DNA of 21,379 nucleotides from Neisseriaceae bacterium HSC-16F19 (GCF_024171525.1 NZ_JALJZY010000027.1:1-21379), one strand, 5' to 3'; positions 6,009 through 13,128 are shown, counted from the first letter of the stretch. A program made the numbers and translations. Notes: generated from the letters alone by a model not told the origin.

Positions 6009-7298
6009 TTAGCCCTGAGCCATTTCGGCAAACACGGTCGCGGCAGCATCCACCGTGGCCTGAATATGGGCTTCGGTGTGGGCGGCGGAGACAAAGCAGG
6101 CTTCAAAGGCGGAGGGGCCGAAGGCGACTTGGCGTTTGAGCATGCCGTGGAAGAAGCGTTTGAATTGGTCGGTATGGCTGGCGAGCATATCGGCATAGCT
6201 GGCGGGCACGCGCTCGGCAAAATACAGGCCGAACATGCCGCCCAGGCTTTGGCTGCTGAAGGTGATGCCGGCTTGTTGTGCCGCGGCTTCCAGTCCGGCA
6301 CACAACAGGCGGGTGTGCTGCGACAGCTGTTCGTAAAAACCGGGGCGCTGGATGATTTCCAGGGTTTTCAGACCGGCGGCCACGGCCACGGGGTTGCCGG
6401 AGAGGGTGCCGGCCTGATAGACGCCGCCCAAGGGCGAAATGCAGGCCATGATGTCTTTGCGGCCGCCAAAGGCCGCCAGCGGCATGCCGCCGCCGATGAC
6501 CTTGCCCATGGTGGTCAGGTCGGGGGTGATGCCGTGCAGGGATTGCGCGCCGCCCAAGGCCACGCGAAAGCCGGTCATCACCTCATCGTAAATCAGCACG
6601 CTGCCGTGTTGTTGGGTGAGTGCGCGCAGTTGGCGGACAAATTCGGCGTCGGGCTGCACCATATTCATATTGCCGGCGATGGGTTCCAGAATCACGCAGG
6701 CAATGCGGTCGCCGATGCGGGCAAAGGTTTCGGTGAGCGCTGCGGTGTCATTAAAGGGCAGCACGAGGGTGTGTTTGCTGAAATCGGCGGGCACGCCGGC
6801 GGAACTGGGATTGCCGAAGGTGAGCAGGCCGCTGCCGGCTTTGACCAGCAGGCTGTCGGAATGGCCGTGGTAGCAGCCTTCGAATTTGATAATGGTGTCG
6901 CGGCCGGTAAAACCGCGTGCCAGGCGGATGGCGGACATGGTGGCTTCGGTGCCGGAGCTGACCAGGCGCACTTGTTCCACGCTGGGCATGAGTTTGACGA
7001 TTTCTTCGGCAATCGCCACTTCGGCGGCGGTGGGGGCGCCAAACGAAAGGCCGTCGAGCGCGGCGGCACGCACGGCTTCCACCACTTCGGGATGGGCATG
7101 GCCGACGATGGCCGGGCCCCAGGAGCCGACATAGTCGATGTATTGCACGCCGTCTTCGTCCCATACATGGGCGCCTTCGGCACGGCGGATAAAGCGCGGC
7201 ACGCCGCCGACGCTGCCAAAGGCGCGCACCGGCGAGTTGACGCCGCCGGGGATGACGGTTTTGGCTTGTTCGAATAATTGCTGATTACGCGTAGTCAT
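6009..7298 (-). CDS. hemL: Glutamate-1-semialdehyde 2,1-aminomutase
   Basis: A 429-residue PLP enzyme that converts glutamate-1-semialdehyde to 5-aminolevulinate, the last step of the C5 route to heme. Landmarks of this class III aminotransferase are NSPVRAF near residue 21, the phosphate-binding SSGTEAT (114-120), YHGHSD, LIYDEVMTGFR (235-245) and the PLP lysine K266 in TTMGKVIGGGMP. Length is typical. ATG 7298 has an AAGGA ribosome-binding site and lies three bases after the stop codon of the CYTH gene, so the two are probably one transcript, with hemJ further upstream. A strong terminator closes the unit. No abnormality is seen. Confidence 0.97.
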   Translation of the reverse strand: MTTRNQQLFEQAKTVIPGGVNSPVRAFGSVGGVPRFIRRAEGAHVWDEDGVQYIDYVGSWGPAIVGHAHPEVVEAVRAAALDGLSFGAPTAAEVAIAEEIVKLMPSVEQVRLVSSGTEATMSAIRLARGFTGRDTIIKFEGCYHGHSDSLLVKAGSGLLTFGNPSSAGVPADFSKHTLVLPFNDTAALTETFARIGDRIACVILEPIAGNMNMVQPDAEFVRQLRALTQQHGSVLIYDEVMTGFRVALGGAQSLHGITPDLTTMGKVIGGGMPLAAFGGRKDIMACISPLGGVYQAGTLSGNPVAVAAGLKTLEIIQRPGFYEQLSQHTRLLCAGLEAAAQQAGITFSSQSLGGMFGLYFAERVPASYADMLASHTDQFKRFFHGMLKRQVAFGPSAFEACFVSAAHTEAHIQATVDAAATVFAEMAQG

Positions 7299-7301
7299 GT
7301 T

Positions 7302-7790
7302 TCAGTCCTTGGGAATGGGGTTCGGTTGTGGCCAGCTGCCATAGGGGTGTTTGCTCAAATAGGCATTGCTGAAGCGGCCGTCGTGGGTGATTTCTTCGCC
7401 CAGCCAGTCGGGGCGCTCAAACGGGGTGTCTTCGGCGGGCAGTTCGATTTCGGCCACCACCAAAGGGGCGTTGGCACCGAAATATTCGTCCACGTCAAAC
7501 ACATGGCCTTGATAGGCAATGCTGTAGCGGTGTTTTTCCAGTGTGAAGGGGCACATTTCGGCGAGCATGGTTTGTGCATGGGTCAGTGGAACAGGATATT
7601 CGAATTCGTGGCGCGATACATCGGAAATAAAGCCTTTGATGGTAAGCCAGGCTTCATCGCCGACGATGCGCACACGGATGCTGCATTCCTTGTCCACCTT
7701 CATATAGCCTTGTTGCAGGGTTTGCGGTGCGGCTAGGGCGCGCCAGGCATCGCCTTGTACCAAAAAGCGGCGTTCGATTTCAACAGTCAT
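7302..7790 (-). CDS. CYTH-domain phosphohydrolase (inorganic triphosphatase-like)
   Basis: A single-domain CYTH protein of about 162 residues, the fold shared by class IV adenylate cyclases, thiamine triphosphatases and bacterial tripolyphosphatases. The defining start, TVEIERRF, carries the ExExR/K motif that binds the metal-bound triphosphate. Further conserved charged strands are IRVRIVGDEAWLTIKG, EFEYPVP, LEKHRY, FDVDEYFG and VAEIELP. Short CYTH proteins of this type in betaproteobacteria are, as far as I recall, tripolyphosphatases, so this activity is more likely than cAMP synthesis. ATG 7790 fits the family start; ATG 7796 is also possible. Neither has a clear ribosome-binding site, because a repeat element abuts the gene. 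Its stop lies three bases before hemL. Confidence 0.9.
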   Translation of the reverse strand: MTVEIERRFLVQGDAWRALAAPQTLQQGYMKVDKECSIRVRIVGDEAWLTIKGFISDVSRHEFEYPVPLTHAQTMLAEMCPFTLEKHRYSIAYQGHVFDVDEYFGANAPLVVAEIELPAEDTPFERPDWLGEEITHDGRFSNAYLSKHPYGSWPQPNPIPKD

Positions 7791-7801
7791 AAGCATTAAA
7801 T

Positions 7802-7907
7802 TATACCCATTCAGAAAGATAAGCTAACAAGGCGGCGAGCCGCAGACAGTACAGGTAGTACGGCAAGGCGAGACAACGCCGTTAGATTATTTTTATGGAT
7901 GGGTATC
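7802..7907. repeat. About 106-bp repeat element, copy A
   Basis: The ends are imperfect inverted repeats (TATACCCATTCAG and GATGGGTATC). The interior includes AACAAGGCGGCGAGCCG and GGCAAGGCGAGACAACGC. The same sequence, inverted and roughly 85-90% identical by eye, occurs at 18672-18777. It fills the whole gap between hemJ and the CYTH gene and has no coding capacity, so it looks like a MITE. One end overlaps the hemJ stop codon; the other supplies a TATAAT just before the CYTH start. Confidence 0.8.
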
Positions 7908-8325
7908 AGAAGGGTTTGAATATCACCAGATACAGGGCCATAGCCAGAATCACCACCGGCAATTCGTTAAACACGCGGTACCAGCGGTGGCTGTAGCGGT
8001 TGCGGCCGTCCTGAAAATCTTGCAACAGCTTCCAGCAAAAGCCGTGGTAGCCCAAGAGGATGACACCGAGGGTGACTTTGGTGTGTACCCAGCCCATGCC
8101 CCACCATTGGTTGACAAAGGGGATGACCATACCGGCGATAAAGGCCAGTATGCCCAGCGGGGTCATAAAGCGCATGAGTTTTTCCGCCATCAGCAGCAGG
8201 CGCTGGTATTCGACGCTGCCGGGCTGCACCATGGCCATATTGACGAACAGGCGCGGCAGGTAAAACAGGCCGGCAAACCAGGCAATCACAAAAAACACAT
8301 GCAAGAGCTTGAACCATAAATACAT
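7906..8325 (-). CDS. hemJ: Protoporphyrinogen oxidase HemJ
   Basis: A 139-residue inner-membrane protein of the HemJ (UPF0093) family, which oxidises protoporphyrinogen IX to protoporphyrin IX in many Gram-negative bacteria. Four hydrophobic helices are visible. The N-terminus MYLWFKLLHVFFVIAWFAG and the segment GWVHTKVTLG are characteristic; H9 and K83 correspond to the conserved His and Lys reported as essential in the cyanobacterial enzyme. Neighbouring hemL in the same direction supports the assignment. The TGA stop codon overlaps the end of the repeat element at 7802-7907, so the insertion may have set or slightly altered the C-terminus (...VIFKPF). Confidence 0.95.
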   Translation of the reverse strand: MYLWFKLLHVFFVIAWFAGLFYLPRLFVNMAMVQPGSVEYQRLLLMAEKLMRFMTPLGILAFIAGMVIPFVNQWWGMGWVHTKVTLGVILLGYHGFCWKLLQDFQDGRNRYSHRWYRVFNELPVVILAMALYLVIFKPF

Positions 8326-8454
8326 GGAGGGCTACCTGAAAAGGGAAAAGGTAAAGAAGTCGGATTGTAGCCGTTTGGGCGGGGTTTTTAAACCGTGTGC
8401 TATGCTTTCAGGCAGCCGTGCACGGTGAATGACTATCCATTTTGCAGGCGCTAA

Positions 8455-8482
8455 TTGTGTGCTAAATCGGCCCGCCTAGAAT
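8455..8482 (+). promoter_or_regulatory. Possible promoter of the PepSY gene
   Basis: TTGTGT (8455-8460) and TAGAAT (8477-8482) are spaced by 16 bases and lie about 60 bases before the ATG at 8540. The match is moderate. A near-exact DUS (TTCAGGCAGCCG) lies upstream at 8407-8418. Confidence 0.35.
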
Positions 8483-8539
8483 GCACCCATCGGCAAACAC
8501 ACCCTGCCGCCGAATTTTTATAGTGAAGAAAGGCAATAT

Positions 8540-9064
8540 ATGAACATCCGCAACAAAACCATCGCCGCCACTGTAGCCGCCATGCTCGCTGCCGCCAGCT
8601 TGGGCGCTGCCGCCGCCGGTACGCAAGCCTATCCCACCAAGCTGGCCGCTTTCGAGCAAGCACCCGTCAGCGCCGCCCAAGCGGTACGCGCTGCCACCGC
8701 CCAAGTGCCGGGCCGGGCCACGGAAGTGGATTTCGAGCATAAAAACGGTCAGAGCTATTACACCGTGGAAGTGAAAGCCGGCGGTCAGGAGCACGATATC
8801 CGTGTCGATGCGGTCAGCGGCCAAGTCATCGGCAGCAAGGTTGATTACGATGACGACCAGCACAAAGCCAAACCGGCCATTTCGCTGGAGCGCGCCATGG
8901 AAATCGCACTGGCCAAAACCGGCGGCAAGGTGAAAGATGCCGGCTTGGACCATAAACGCGGCCGTGCGGTCTATGAAGTGGAAACCGTGGTCGGCGGCCA
9001 GAAATATGAAGTCAAAGTGGACGGCAGCAGCGGGCAGGTGTTGTCCAGCCGCATTGAATATTAA
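8540..9064 (+). CDS. Periplasmic protein with two PepSY domains
   Basis: A 174-residue exported protein. A signal peptide (residues 1 to about 26, ending GAAAAG) is followed by two PepSY repeats at about 43-102 and 113-174. Each repeat has the pattern AxxxA, then YxVEV, then the strand ending DAxSGQV or DGSSGQV. PepSY domains occur in protease propeptides and in small periplasmic proteins linked to two-component systems, where they are thought to bind or inhibit partners. The next genes encode such a system, about 360 bases downstream on the same strand, which suggests this protein belongs to its circuit as a target or modulator. This is inference. GAAAGG precedes the ATG. The function is not known. 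Confidence 0.88.
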   Translation: MNIRNKTIAATVAAMLAAASLGAAAAGTQAYPTKLAAFEQAPVSAAQAVRAATAQVPGRATEVDFEHKNGQSYYTVEVKAGGQEHDIRVDAVSGQVIGSKVDYDDDQHKAKPAISLERAMEIALAKTGGKVKDAGLDHKRGRAVYEVETVVGGQKYEVKVDGSSGQVLSSRIEY

Positions 9065-9087
9065 TGAATATTGGGATTGATGAATTA

Positions 9088-9128
9088 CACTGCCCGCCCA
9101 GCCCGCTCCTCAGGCTGTGCGGGCAGTG
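9088..9128 (+). terminator. Hairpin after the PepSY gene
   Basis: The arms CACTGCCCGC (9088-9097) and GCGGGCAGTG (9119-9128) pair perfectly, with an inner CAGCC/GGCTG pairing. It starts about 25 bases after the stop codon. There is no T-run, so termination efficiency is doubtful. Confidence 0.5.
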
Positions 9129-9142
9129 CTGTGCTGATTGGG

Positions 9143-9357
9143 TAATACCAATTCAAAAAATAATTTAAGCATATGAGCTTGCTTTATCGTGTGCATTATT
9201 TTTAATCAAGATCCTGCGACTAAAGCGCAGGATGACAGTAGTCCGTCATTCTGCGCGTAGCGTAGCGAAGTCGCAGAATCTGTTTGAACTTCGCAACTGA
9301 GTTGCGCTACACAGATAACCGGCCACTAGCTTAGTCTTAATTTTTAAATTGGTATTA
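9143..9357. mobile_element. 215-bp MITE-like repeat element
   Basis: The ends are inverted repeats: TAATACCAATTCAAAAAATAA at the left and the complement of TTTTTAAATTGGTATTA at the right. The interior holds two palindromic blocks, GATCCTGCGAC...GCAGGATGAC and GTCATTCTGCGCG...CGCAGAATC, followed by TTCGCAACTGAGTTGCGC. The block at 9208-9282 reappears inverted at 18584-18657. No coding sequence is present. The element separates the PepSY gene from the response regulator gene, and another end-like GAATTGGTATAA follows at 9369-9380. Confidence 0.7.
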
Positions 9358-9368
9358 GCTTATTTTTG

Positions 9369-9400
9369 GAATTGGTATAAATATACTTCCGCTATAAACT
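9369..9400 (+). promoter_or_regulatory. Promoter region of the two-component system, partly repeat-derived
   Basis: This AT-rich stretch contains TTGGTA (9373-9378) and TATAAA (9393-9398), plus an alternative TATACT at 9383-9388. Spacing is not ideal and the exact elements are uncertain. The first part resembles the end of the adjacent MITE-like element. The ribosome-binding site AAGGA is at 9414-9418. Confidence 0.3.
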
Positions 9401-9424
9401 GCCCACCGTTACCAAGGACACCTT

Positions 9425-10117
9425 ATGCGCATCTTACTGGTAGAAGACGACACCATGATTGCCGAAGCGGTTTCAGGCAGCCTGAAAGACGAGCGCTATG
9501 CCGTCGATTGGGTCAACAACGGCCTCACCGCCGCCAGCGCCTTGGCCGCGCAAAGCTATGATTTGGTACTGCTGGATTTGGGTCTGCCCGGGCAGGACGG
9601 TTTGCAGGTGCTGCAACAGCTGCGCAGCCGTCACAATGCCACCCCGGTACTGATACTCACCGCCCGCGACGACATTGACAGCCGCTTGGCGGGTTTGGAC
9701 GGCGGTGCTGACGATTACATTATCAAGCCCTTTGTCATGGCCGAACTGCATGCGCGTATGCGGGCGGTGTTGCGCCGCCGTGGCGGTCAGGCCGCGCCCA
9801 AACTCAGCAACGGCGTCATCAGCCTCGACCCGGCCACTTATCAAGCCGAAGTGGCCGGGCAGGCAGGGGTGATTCATTTGAGCAATAAGGAATTTGCCGT
9901 GTTGCAGGCTTTGCTGACGCGTCCGGGGCGGATTTTGTCGCGCGCGGATTTGGAAGACAAAATCTACGGCTGGGGCGAAGAAGTGGAAAGCAATGCCGTC
10001 GATTTTCTGATTCACGGCCTGCGCAAGAAAATCGGCAAGGAACACATCAAAAACATACGCGGCGTGGGTTGGATGATGGCGCAACAGGACATAAGCGGTC
10101 ATGAAACGGAAATTTAG
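9425..10117 (+). CDS. OmpR-family response regulator (QseB/PmrA-like)
   Basis: A 230-residue DNA-binding response regulator. The receiver domain (about 1-115) has the acidic pair EDD at residues 7-9, the phosphoacceptor D51 in LVLLDLGLPG, T in ILTARDD and the lysine in IIKPF. The C-terminal winged-helix domain (about 125-225) includes LSNKEFAVLQALL and IYGWGEEVESNAVDFLIHGLRKKIG, a segment typical of the QseB/PmrA branch. The ATG has an AAGGA site seven bases upstream. Its end overlaps the kinase gene by 17 bases. An exact DUS at 9472-9483 is read through as part of SGSL. The targets are unknown; the adjacent PepSY gene is an obvious candidate. Confidence 0.95.
   Translation: MRILLVEDDTMIAEAVSGSLKDERYAVDWVNNGLTAASALAAQSYDLVLLDLGLPGQDGLQVLQQLRSRHNATPVLILTARDDIDSRLAGLDGGADDYIIKPFVMAELHARMRAVLRRRGGQAAPKLSNGVISLDPATYQAEVAGQAGVIHLSNKEFAVLQALLTRPGRILSRADLEDKIYGWGEEVESNAVDFLIHGLRKKIGKEHIKNIRGVGWMMAQQDISGHETEI
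9472..9483 (-). repeat. DUS, exact copy inside the response regulator gene
   Basis: TTCAGGCAGCCT here is followed by GAAA, so a second overlapping word on the other strand (AGGCAGCCTGAA) is also formed. It encodes SGSL in the receiver domain. Confidence 0.85.
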
Positions 10118-11402
10118 ACACTCCATCCAGCTGCGCCTGAGCCTGGCATTTGCGCTGGTGGCCTTGCTGGTGGCGGCAGCGGCGGGCGGCATCGCTTTTT
10201 ACGACACCTACCGCGAAACCCACGAACTGCAGGACGAGTTGTTGCGGCAGACGGCGGTGTATGTAGAGCCGGATCTGGATGTGGTGGACCCGGACGAGGG
10301 CGACGACGATTTGCGCATCTTTATCCAAACCCCGGCCACCCCGGCCAAAGACCTGATTGTGCCGCTGCCGCCGGGCATCGGCGAGGGTTTCCATACCTTG
10401 CGCGAGCCGGGCGATGACGACACCTACCGCGTTTTCGTCAAACACACGCCGCAAGGCCCGGTGGCGGTGTTGCAGGAAAACGAATACCGCGAAGAATTTG
10501 CCCTGCGTGCCGCTTGGGGCAGCGCCATTCCGCTGCTGGTGCTGGTGCCGCTGATGATAGTGCTCACCATGGTGGTTTTACGCCGCACCCTGCGCCCGGT
10601 GCGTGCCTTGTCGCATGAGGTGGAAAACCGGCGCGAACACGATATGGCGCCTTTGGACGACAGCGCCATTCCGGCGGAAATCCACGGTTTTGTGGTGGCC
10701 ATCAACCGTCTGCTGGCGCGCACCGGTGCCGCCATGCAGCAACAACAGCGTTTTATCGCCGATGCCGCCCACGAGCTGCGCAGTCCCATGACCGCCTTGT
10801 CTTTACAGGCCGAGCGCCTGGCCAAACAGCCACTGCCGGAGGATGCGCGCGAACAAGTGGCCGCCTTGCAGCAAGGCATACGCCGCAATCATCAATTGCT
10901 GGAGCAATTATTGTCCTTGGCGCGCGCGCAAGCGGCGGAAAACCGCGTGTACACAGCGCAGGCGCTGCAACCCCTGTTGGCGCGGGTGATTGCCGATGTG
11001 CTGCCGCTGGCCGAAGTCAAAGGGCAGGACATCGGCGTGGTATCGGACGGCAATCCGAGCATCTGTGCCGATGAAACCGACCTTTACACCTTAATCAAGA
11101 CCCTCGCCGACAATGCCATCCGCTACACCCCCGCAGGCAGCCGCATCGATTTGTCGGCCCAAGTGCAGCACGGTCAGCTGCTGCTGTGTGTGGAAGACAA
11201 CGGCCCCGGCATTCCCGCCGCCGAACGCCGCCGCGTGCTCGATCCGTTTTACCGCATACTCGGCAGCGGCGAGCAGGGCACGGGCTTAGGGCTGTCGATT
11301 GCGCAAACCATCGCCCAACGCTACGGCGGGCGCATCGAGCTGGCCGACAGCCGGCAATTTGCCAGCGGCCTGCGGGTGACGGTTTATTTGCCGCTGAGTT
11401 GA
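10101..11402 (+). CDS. Sensor histidine kinase (QseC/PmrB-like)
   Basis: A 433-residue membrane histidine kinase. TM1 spans about 13-34 and TM2 about 139-160, enclosing a periplasmic sensor of roughly 100 residues. A linker resembling HAMP (about 161-213) leads to the phosphoacceptor H224 in FIADAAHELRSPMTAL. The ATPase domain shows the N box (TLADNAIRYTP), G1 (DNGPGIP) and G2 (GTGLGLSI). The sensor has the sequence RETHE at 38-42, which fits the RExxE motif reported in iron-responsive kinases such as BqsS, and a dense acidic run at 56-70 (EPDLDVVDPDEGDDD). Both suggest sensing of cations or cationic compounds, which is inference. The gene overlaps the regulator by 17 bases. Confidence 0.95.
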   Translation: MKRKFRHSIQLRLSLAFALVALLVAAAAGGIAFYDTYRETHELQDELLRQTAVYVEPDLDVVDPDEGDDDLRIFIQTPATPAKDLIVPLPPGIGEGFHTLREPGDDDTYRVFVKHTPQGPVAVLQENEYREEFALRAAWGSAIPLLVLVPLMIVLTMVVLRRTLRPVRALSHEVENRREHDMAPLDDSAIPAEIHGFVVAINRLLARTGAAMQQQQRFIADAAHELRSPMTALSLQAERLAKQPLPEDAREQVAALQQGIRRNHQLLEQLLSLARAQAAENRVYTAQALQPLLARVIADVLPLAEVKGQDIGVVSDGNPSICADETDLYTLIKTLADNAIRYTPAGSRIDLSAQVQHGQLLLCVEDNGPGIPAAERRRVLDPFYRILGSGEQGTGLGLSIAQTIAQRYGGRIELADSRQFASGLRVTVYLPLS

Positions 11403-11474
11403 GTAGGGTGGGCATTTATGCCCACCGTTTTAAGCCTCTGATTGTTGTTTACATGAGGTTTTTGCAGAGGTCTC
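11403..11474. mobile_element. Partial relative of the 196-bp MITE-like element
   Basis: It starts with GTAGG and the palindrome GGTGGGCATTTATGCCCACC (11407-11426), continues with GTTTTAAGCC and finishes with AGGTTTTTGCAGAGGTCTC. The end matches the right end of the element at 5750-5945, and the GTAGGGTG and TTTTAAGCC parts match its interior. The left terminus is missing. The next bases, AAGCTGCCTGAA, are a one-mismatch DUS, again at an element edge. Confidence 0.55.
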
Positions 11475-11500
11475 AAGCTGCCTGAAACCGTATGCAGAAA

Positions 11501-11528
11501 TCAAAACACCGCCCTTTCGGGCGGTGTT
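11501..11528 (-). terminator. Terminator of the ArsC-DUF218 unit
   Basis: The stem AACACCGCCC/GGGCGGTGTT (11505-11514 with 11519-11528) has a four-base loop and is followed on the minus strand by TTTTGATTT. It lies 16 bases beyond the DUF218 stop codon. It may also stop transcripts arriving from the kinase gene. Confidence 0.75.
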
Positions 11529-11544
11529 CTAGTTTGAACATGGC

Positions 11545-12192
11545 TTAAAAGACATTCTTCAGCCAACGCCACAGCGCCTGACTGTTTTCCACCCAATAAT
11601 ACACACTGAGCGCATAGCTTTCTTGGGCGACAAAACGGGCGCGCGCCTGCCATTCGGCAGAGTTGTAGCGGCTGGTGGGGGTGGGCGAGGCTTGGGCTTG
11701 CAAACCCAAATCGCGGGCCATGGCCAGGGCGCGGGCCATATGGTAGGGGTCGCTTACCAGAATCACCGTGTCAATATCGTTGTCGGCGGCCACCTGTTTG
11801 GCATTGACCAGATTTTGATAGGTGTCGCGCGAGGTGTTTTCATAAAACAGCACCTCGGCGGGCACACCCTGTTGCAGGGCGTAGCGGCGGCCGACTTCGG
11901 CCTCGGTCATAAAGCCGGGCTTGGGCGTGCCGCCGGTGAAAATCAGCTTGGCCACATGGCGTTGGCGGTAGAGCTCGATGGCATGGTTGAGGCGCTCGCG
12001 GAATACCGGCGAGGGGCGTTTGTCCCAAGTGGCGGCACCGAGCACAATGGCGGCATCCGCCGGTGCGGTGGCGGTGCTTTGGCTGTAGTAATACACTTGA
12101 CCCGCACTGAACAGCAGACTCAGCAGCACCAGCAGCAGCCCGATTTGGAATCCGAGCTTCAGTGAGCGCAGCAGTCTCTTCAGTGCGGTCAT
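11545..12192 (-). CDS. DUF218 (YdcF/ElyC-like) membrane-anchored protein
   Basis: A 215-residue protein with one N-terminal hydrophobic anchor (about residues 14-36) and a DUF218 domain behind it. Family marks are AAIVLGAAT near residue 47, the segment ERLNHAIELYRQ, LIFTGGTPKPG, TEAEVGRRYALQQGVP, ENTSRDTYQNLVNAK and VSDPYHMARA. The domain is likely periplasmic because the N-terminus is short and basic. Members such as ElyC and SanA affect envelope integrity in E. coli, but the reaction is unknown. The start lies two bases after the ArsC-family stop codon, which implies a shared transcript. A terminator follows. Confidence 0.9.
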   Translation of the reverse strand: MTALKRLLRSLKLGFQIGLLLVLLSLLFSAGQVYYYSQSTATAPADAAIVLGAATWDKRPSPVFRERLNHAIELYRQRHVAKLIFTGGTPKPGFMTEAEVGRRYALQQGVPAEVLFYENTSRDTYQNLVNAKQVAADNDIDTVILVSDPYHMARALAMARDLGLQAQASPTPTSRYNSAEWQARARFVAQESYALSVYYWVENSQALWRWLKNVF

Positions 12193-12194
12193 GG

Positions 12195-12545
12195 CTACAG
12201 CAGTGCCTCGATATTTTCCAGCGGCCGGCCGATGGCGGCCTTGTCGCCGATGACCGCAATCGGCCGCTCAATCAGCTTGGGATGGGCGGCCATGGCGGCA
12301 ATCAGCGCCTCATCGTCGGCCTCGGACAGATTGAGTTCGGCATAGAGCGCTTCTTTGGTGCGCATCATCGCGCGCGGCGAGTCTATGCCCAGTTGGCGCA
12401 CCAAGGTGCGCAGGGTATCGGCGCTGGGCGGGTTGGCTTGGTAATCAATGATTTGGGTTTTAATATCGCGCAGTTGCAGCAGCGTCAGTGCGGCGCGGGA
12501 TTTGGAACAGCGCGGATTGTGGTAGAGTATGGCGTTTTTGGACAT
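12195..12545 (-). CDS. arsC: ArsC-family reductase (arsenate reductase, glutaredoxin type)
   Basis: A 116-residue thioredoxin-fold protein of the ArsC/Spx family. The N-terminus KNAILYHNPRCSKSRAAL holds the catalytic cysteine C13. Three arginines used by E. coli ArsC for arsenate binding are matched by R62 (MMRTKE), R94 (IERPI) and R107 (IGRPLENI), so it is a likely glutaredoxin-dependent arsenate reductase rather than a YffB-type relative. No arsR, arsB or acr3 gene is nearby, so it may have a housekeeping role. The frame continues upstream of 12545 but that stretch overlaps the divergent gene and is not conserved-looking. The ATG lacks a strong ribosome-binding site. Confidence 0.92.
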   Translation of the reverse strand: MSKNAILYHNPRCSKSRAALTLLQLRDIKTQIIDYQANPPSADTLRTLVRQLGIDSPRAMMRTKEALYAELNLSEADDEALIAAMAAHPKLIERPIAVIGDKAAIGRPLENIEALL

Positions 12546-12561
12546 GGCAGGCAGCCCGTTA

Positions 12562-13128
12562 ATGAAGATGGAAACAATAGAGCAAGTGTGGCCGATTGCG
12601 CGCCGGTGTGCAAGTTTTTTGTTGCGCTGCGGAAGGCATCTGCGCGGCGTGCCGGCCGTGGCGGCCTTGTTCAGCGCTCCTGTGGCGGCAGCCGAACTCC
12701 ATAGCTGGCCGGACAACCGGCCGGTCAGCCTGCCCGCCGGCGGTCACGAGATACAGGTGGTCAATGTATGGGCCAGCTGGTGCGTGCCCTGCCGCCGCGA
12801 AATGCCGCTGTTATCGCGCTGGCATGAGCAGCAGCAGCGCAGCAGTACCCGCCCGAAAGTGAAACTCACCGGCATCTCGCTGGACAAGCCCGAGGCCATG
12901 AAGCAGTTTTTGCAGCAGACGCCGGTGCGCTACACCCAATGGCGCTACGGCGGCCAAGACAGCCGCGCGTGGATGCGCAGCATCGGCAACCCCGTGGGCG
13001 CACTACCGTTTACCCTGATTCAGGCACCGCAATGCGGTTTTAAAACCACGCTCTTGGGCGAAGTGGATGCCGCCAAACTGGATGCGGCGGTGGCGGCGGC
13101 CAGACAAAAGTGTGCCCAAGCGGGTTAG
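12562..13128 (+). CDS. Exported TlpA-like thioredoxin-fold protein
   Basis: A protein of about 188 residues with the active-site motif WASWCVPCRREMPLL, that is WCxxC of TlpA/ResA-type thiol-disulfide proteins. A hydrophobic stretch before VAAAEL looks like a signal peptide, so it should act in the periplasm, where such proteins reduce cytochrome or other disulfides. The cis-proline region reads GALPFTLI. The start is uncertain: ATG 12562 is preferred since it avoids overlap with the divergent arsC, but ATG 12529, ATG 12568 and GTG 12586 are in frame. The signal region is longer and more basic than usual, which hints that the real start may be downstream. The partner is unknown. Confidence 0.87.
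   Translation: MKMETIEQVWPIARRCASFLLRCGRHLRGVPAVAALFSAPVAAAELHSWPDNRPVSLPAGGHEIQVVNVWASWCVPCRREMPLLSRWHEQQQRSSTRPKVKLTGISLDKPEAMKQFLQQTPVRYTQWRYGGQDSRAWMRSIGNPVGALPFTLIQAPQCGFKTTLLGEVDAAKLDAAVAAARQKCAQAG

Noticed and set aside
6066..7277. Plus-strand open frame of 403 codons opposite hemL
   Set aside because: It is a shadow of hemL, with low-complexity Gly/Ala/His-rich translation.
8329..8340. GGGCTACCTGAA near the hemJ start, close to an Eikenella-type uptake word
   Set aside because: A single copy with one mismatch to that dialect; it may simply be a decayed copy of the local word.
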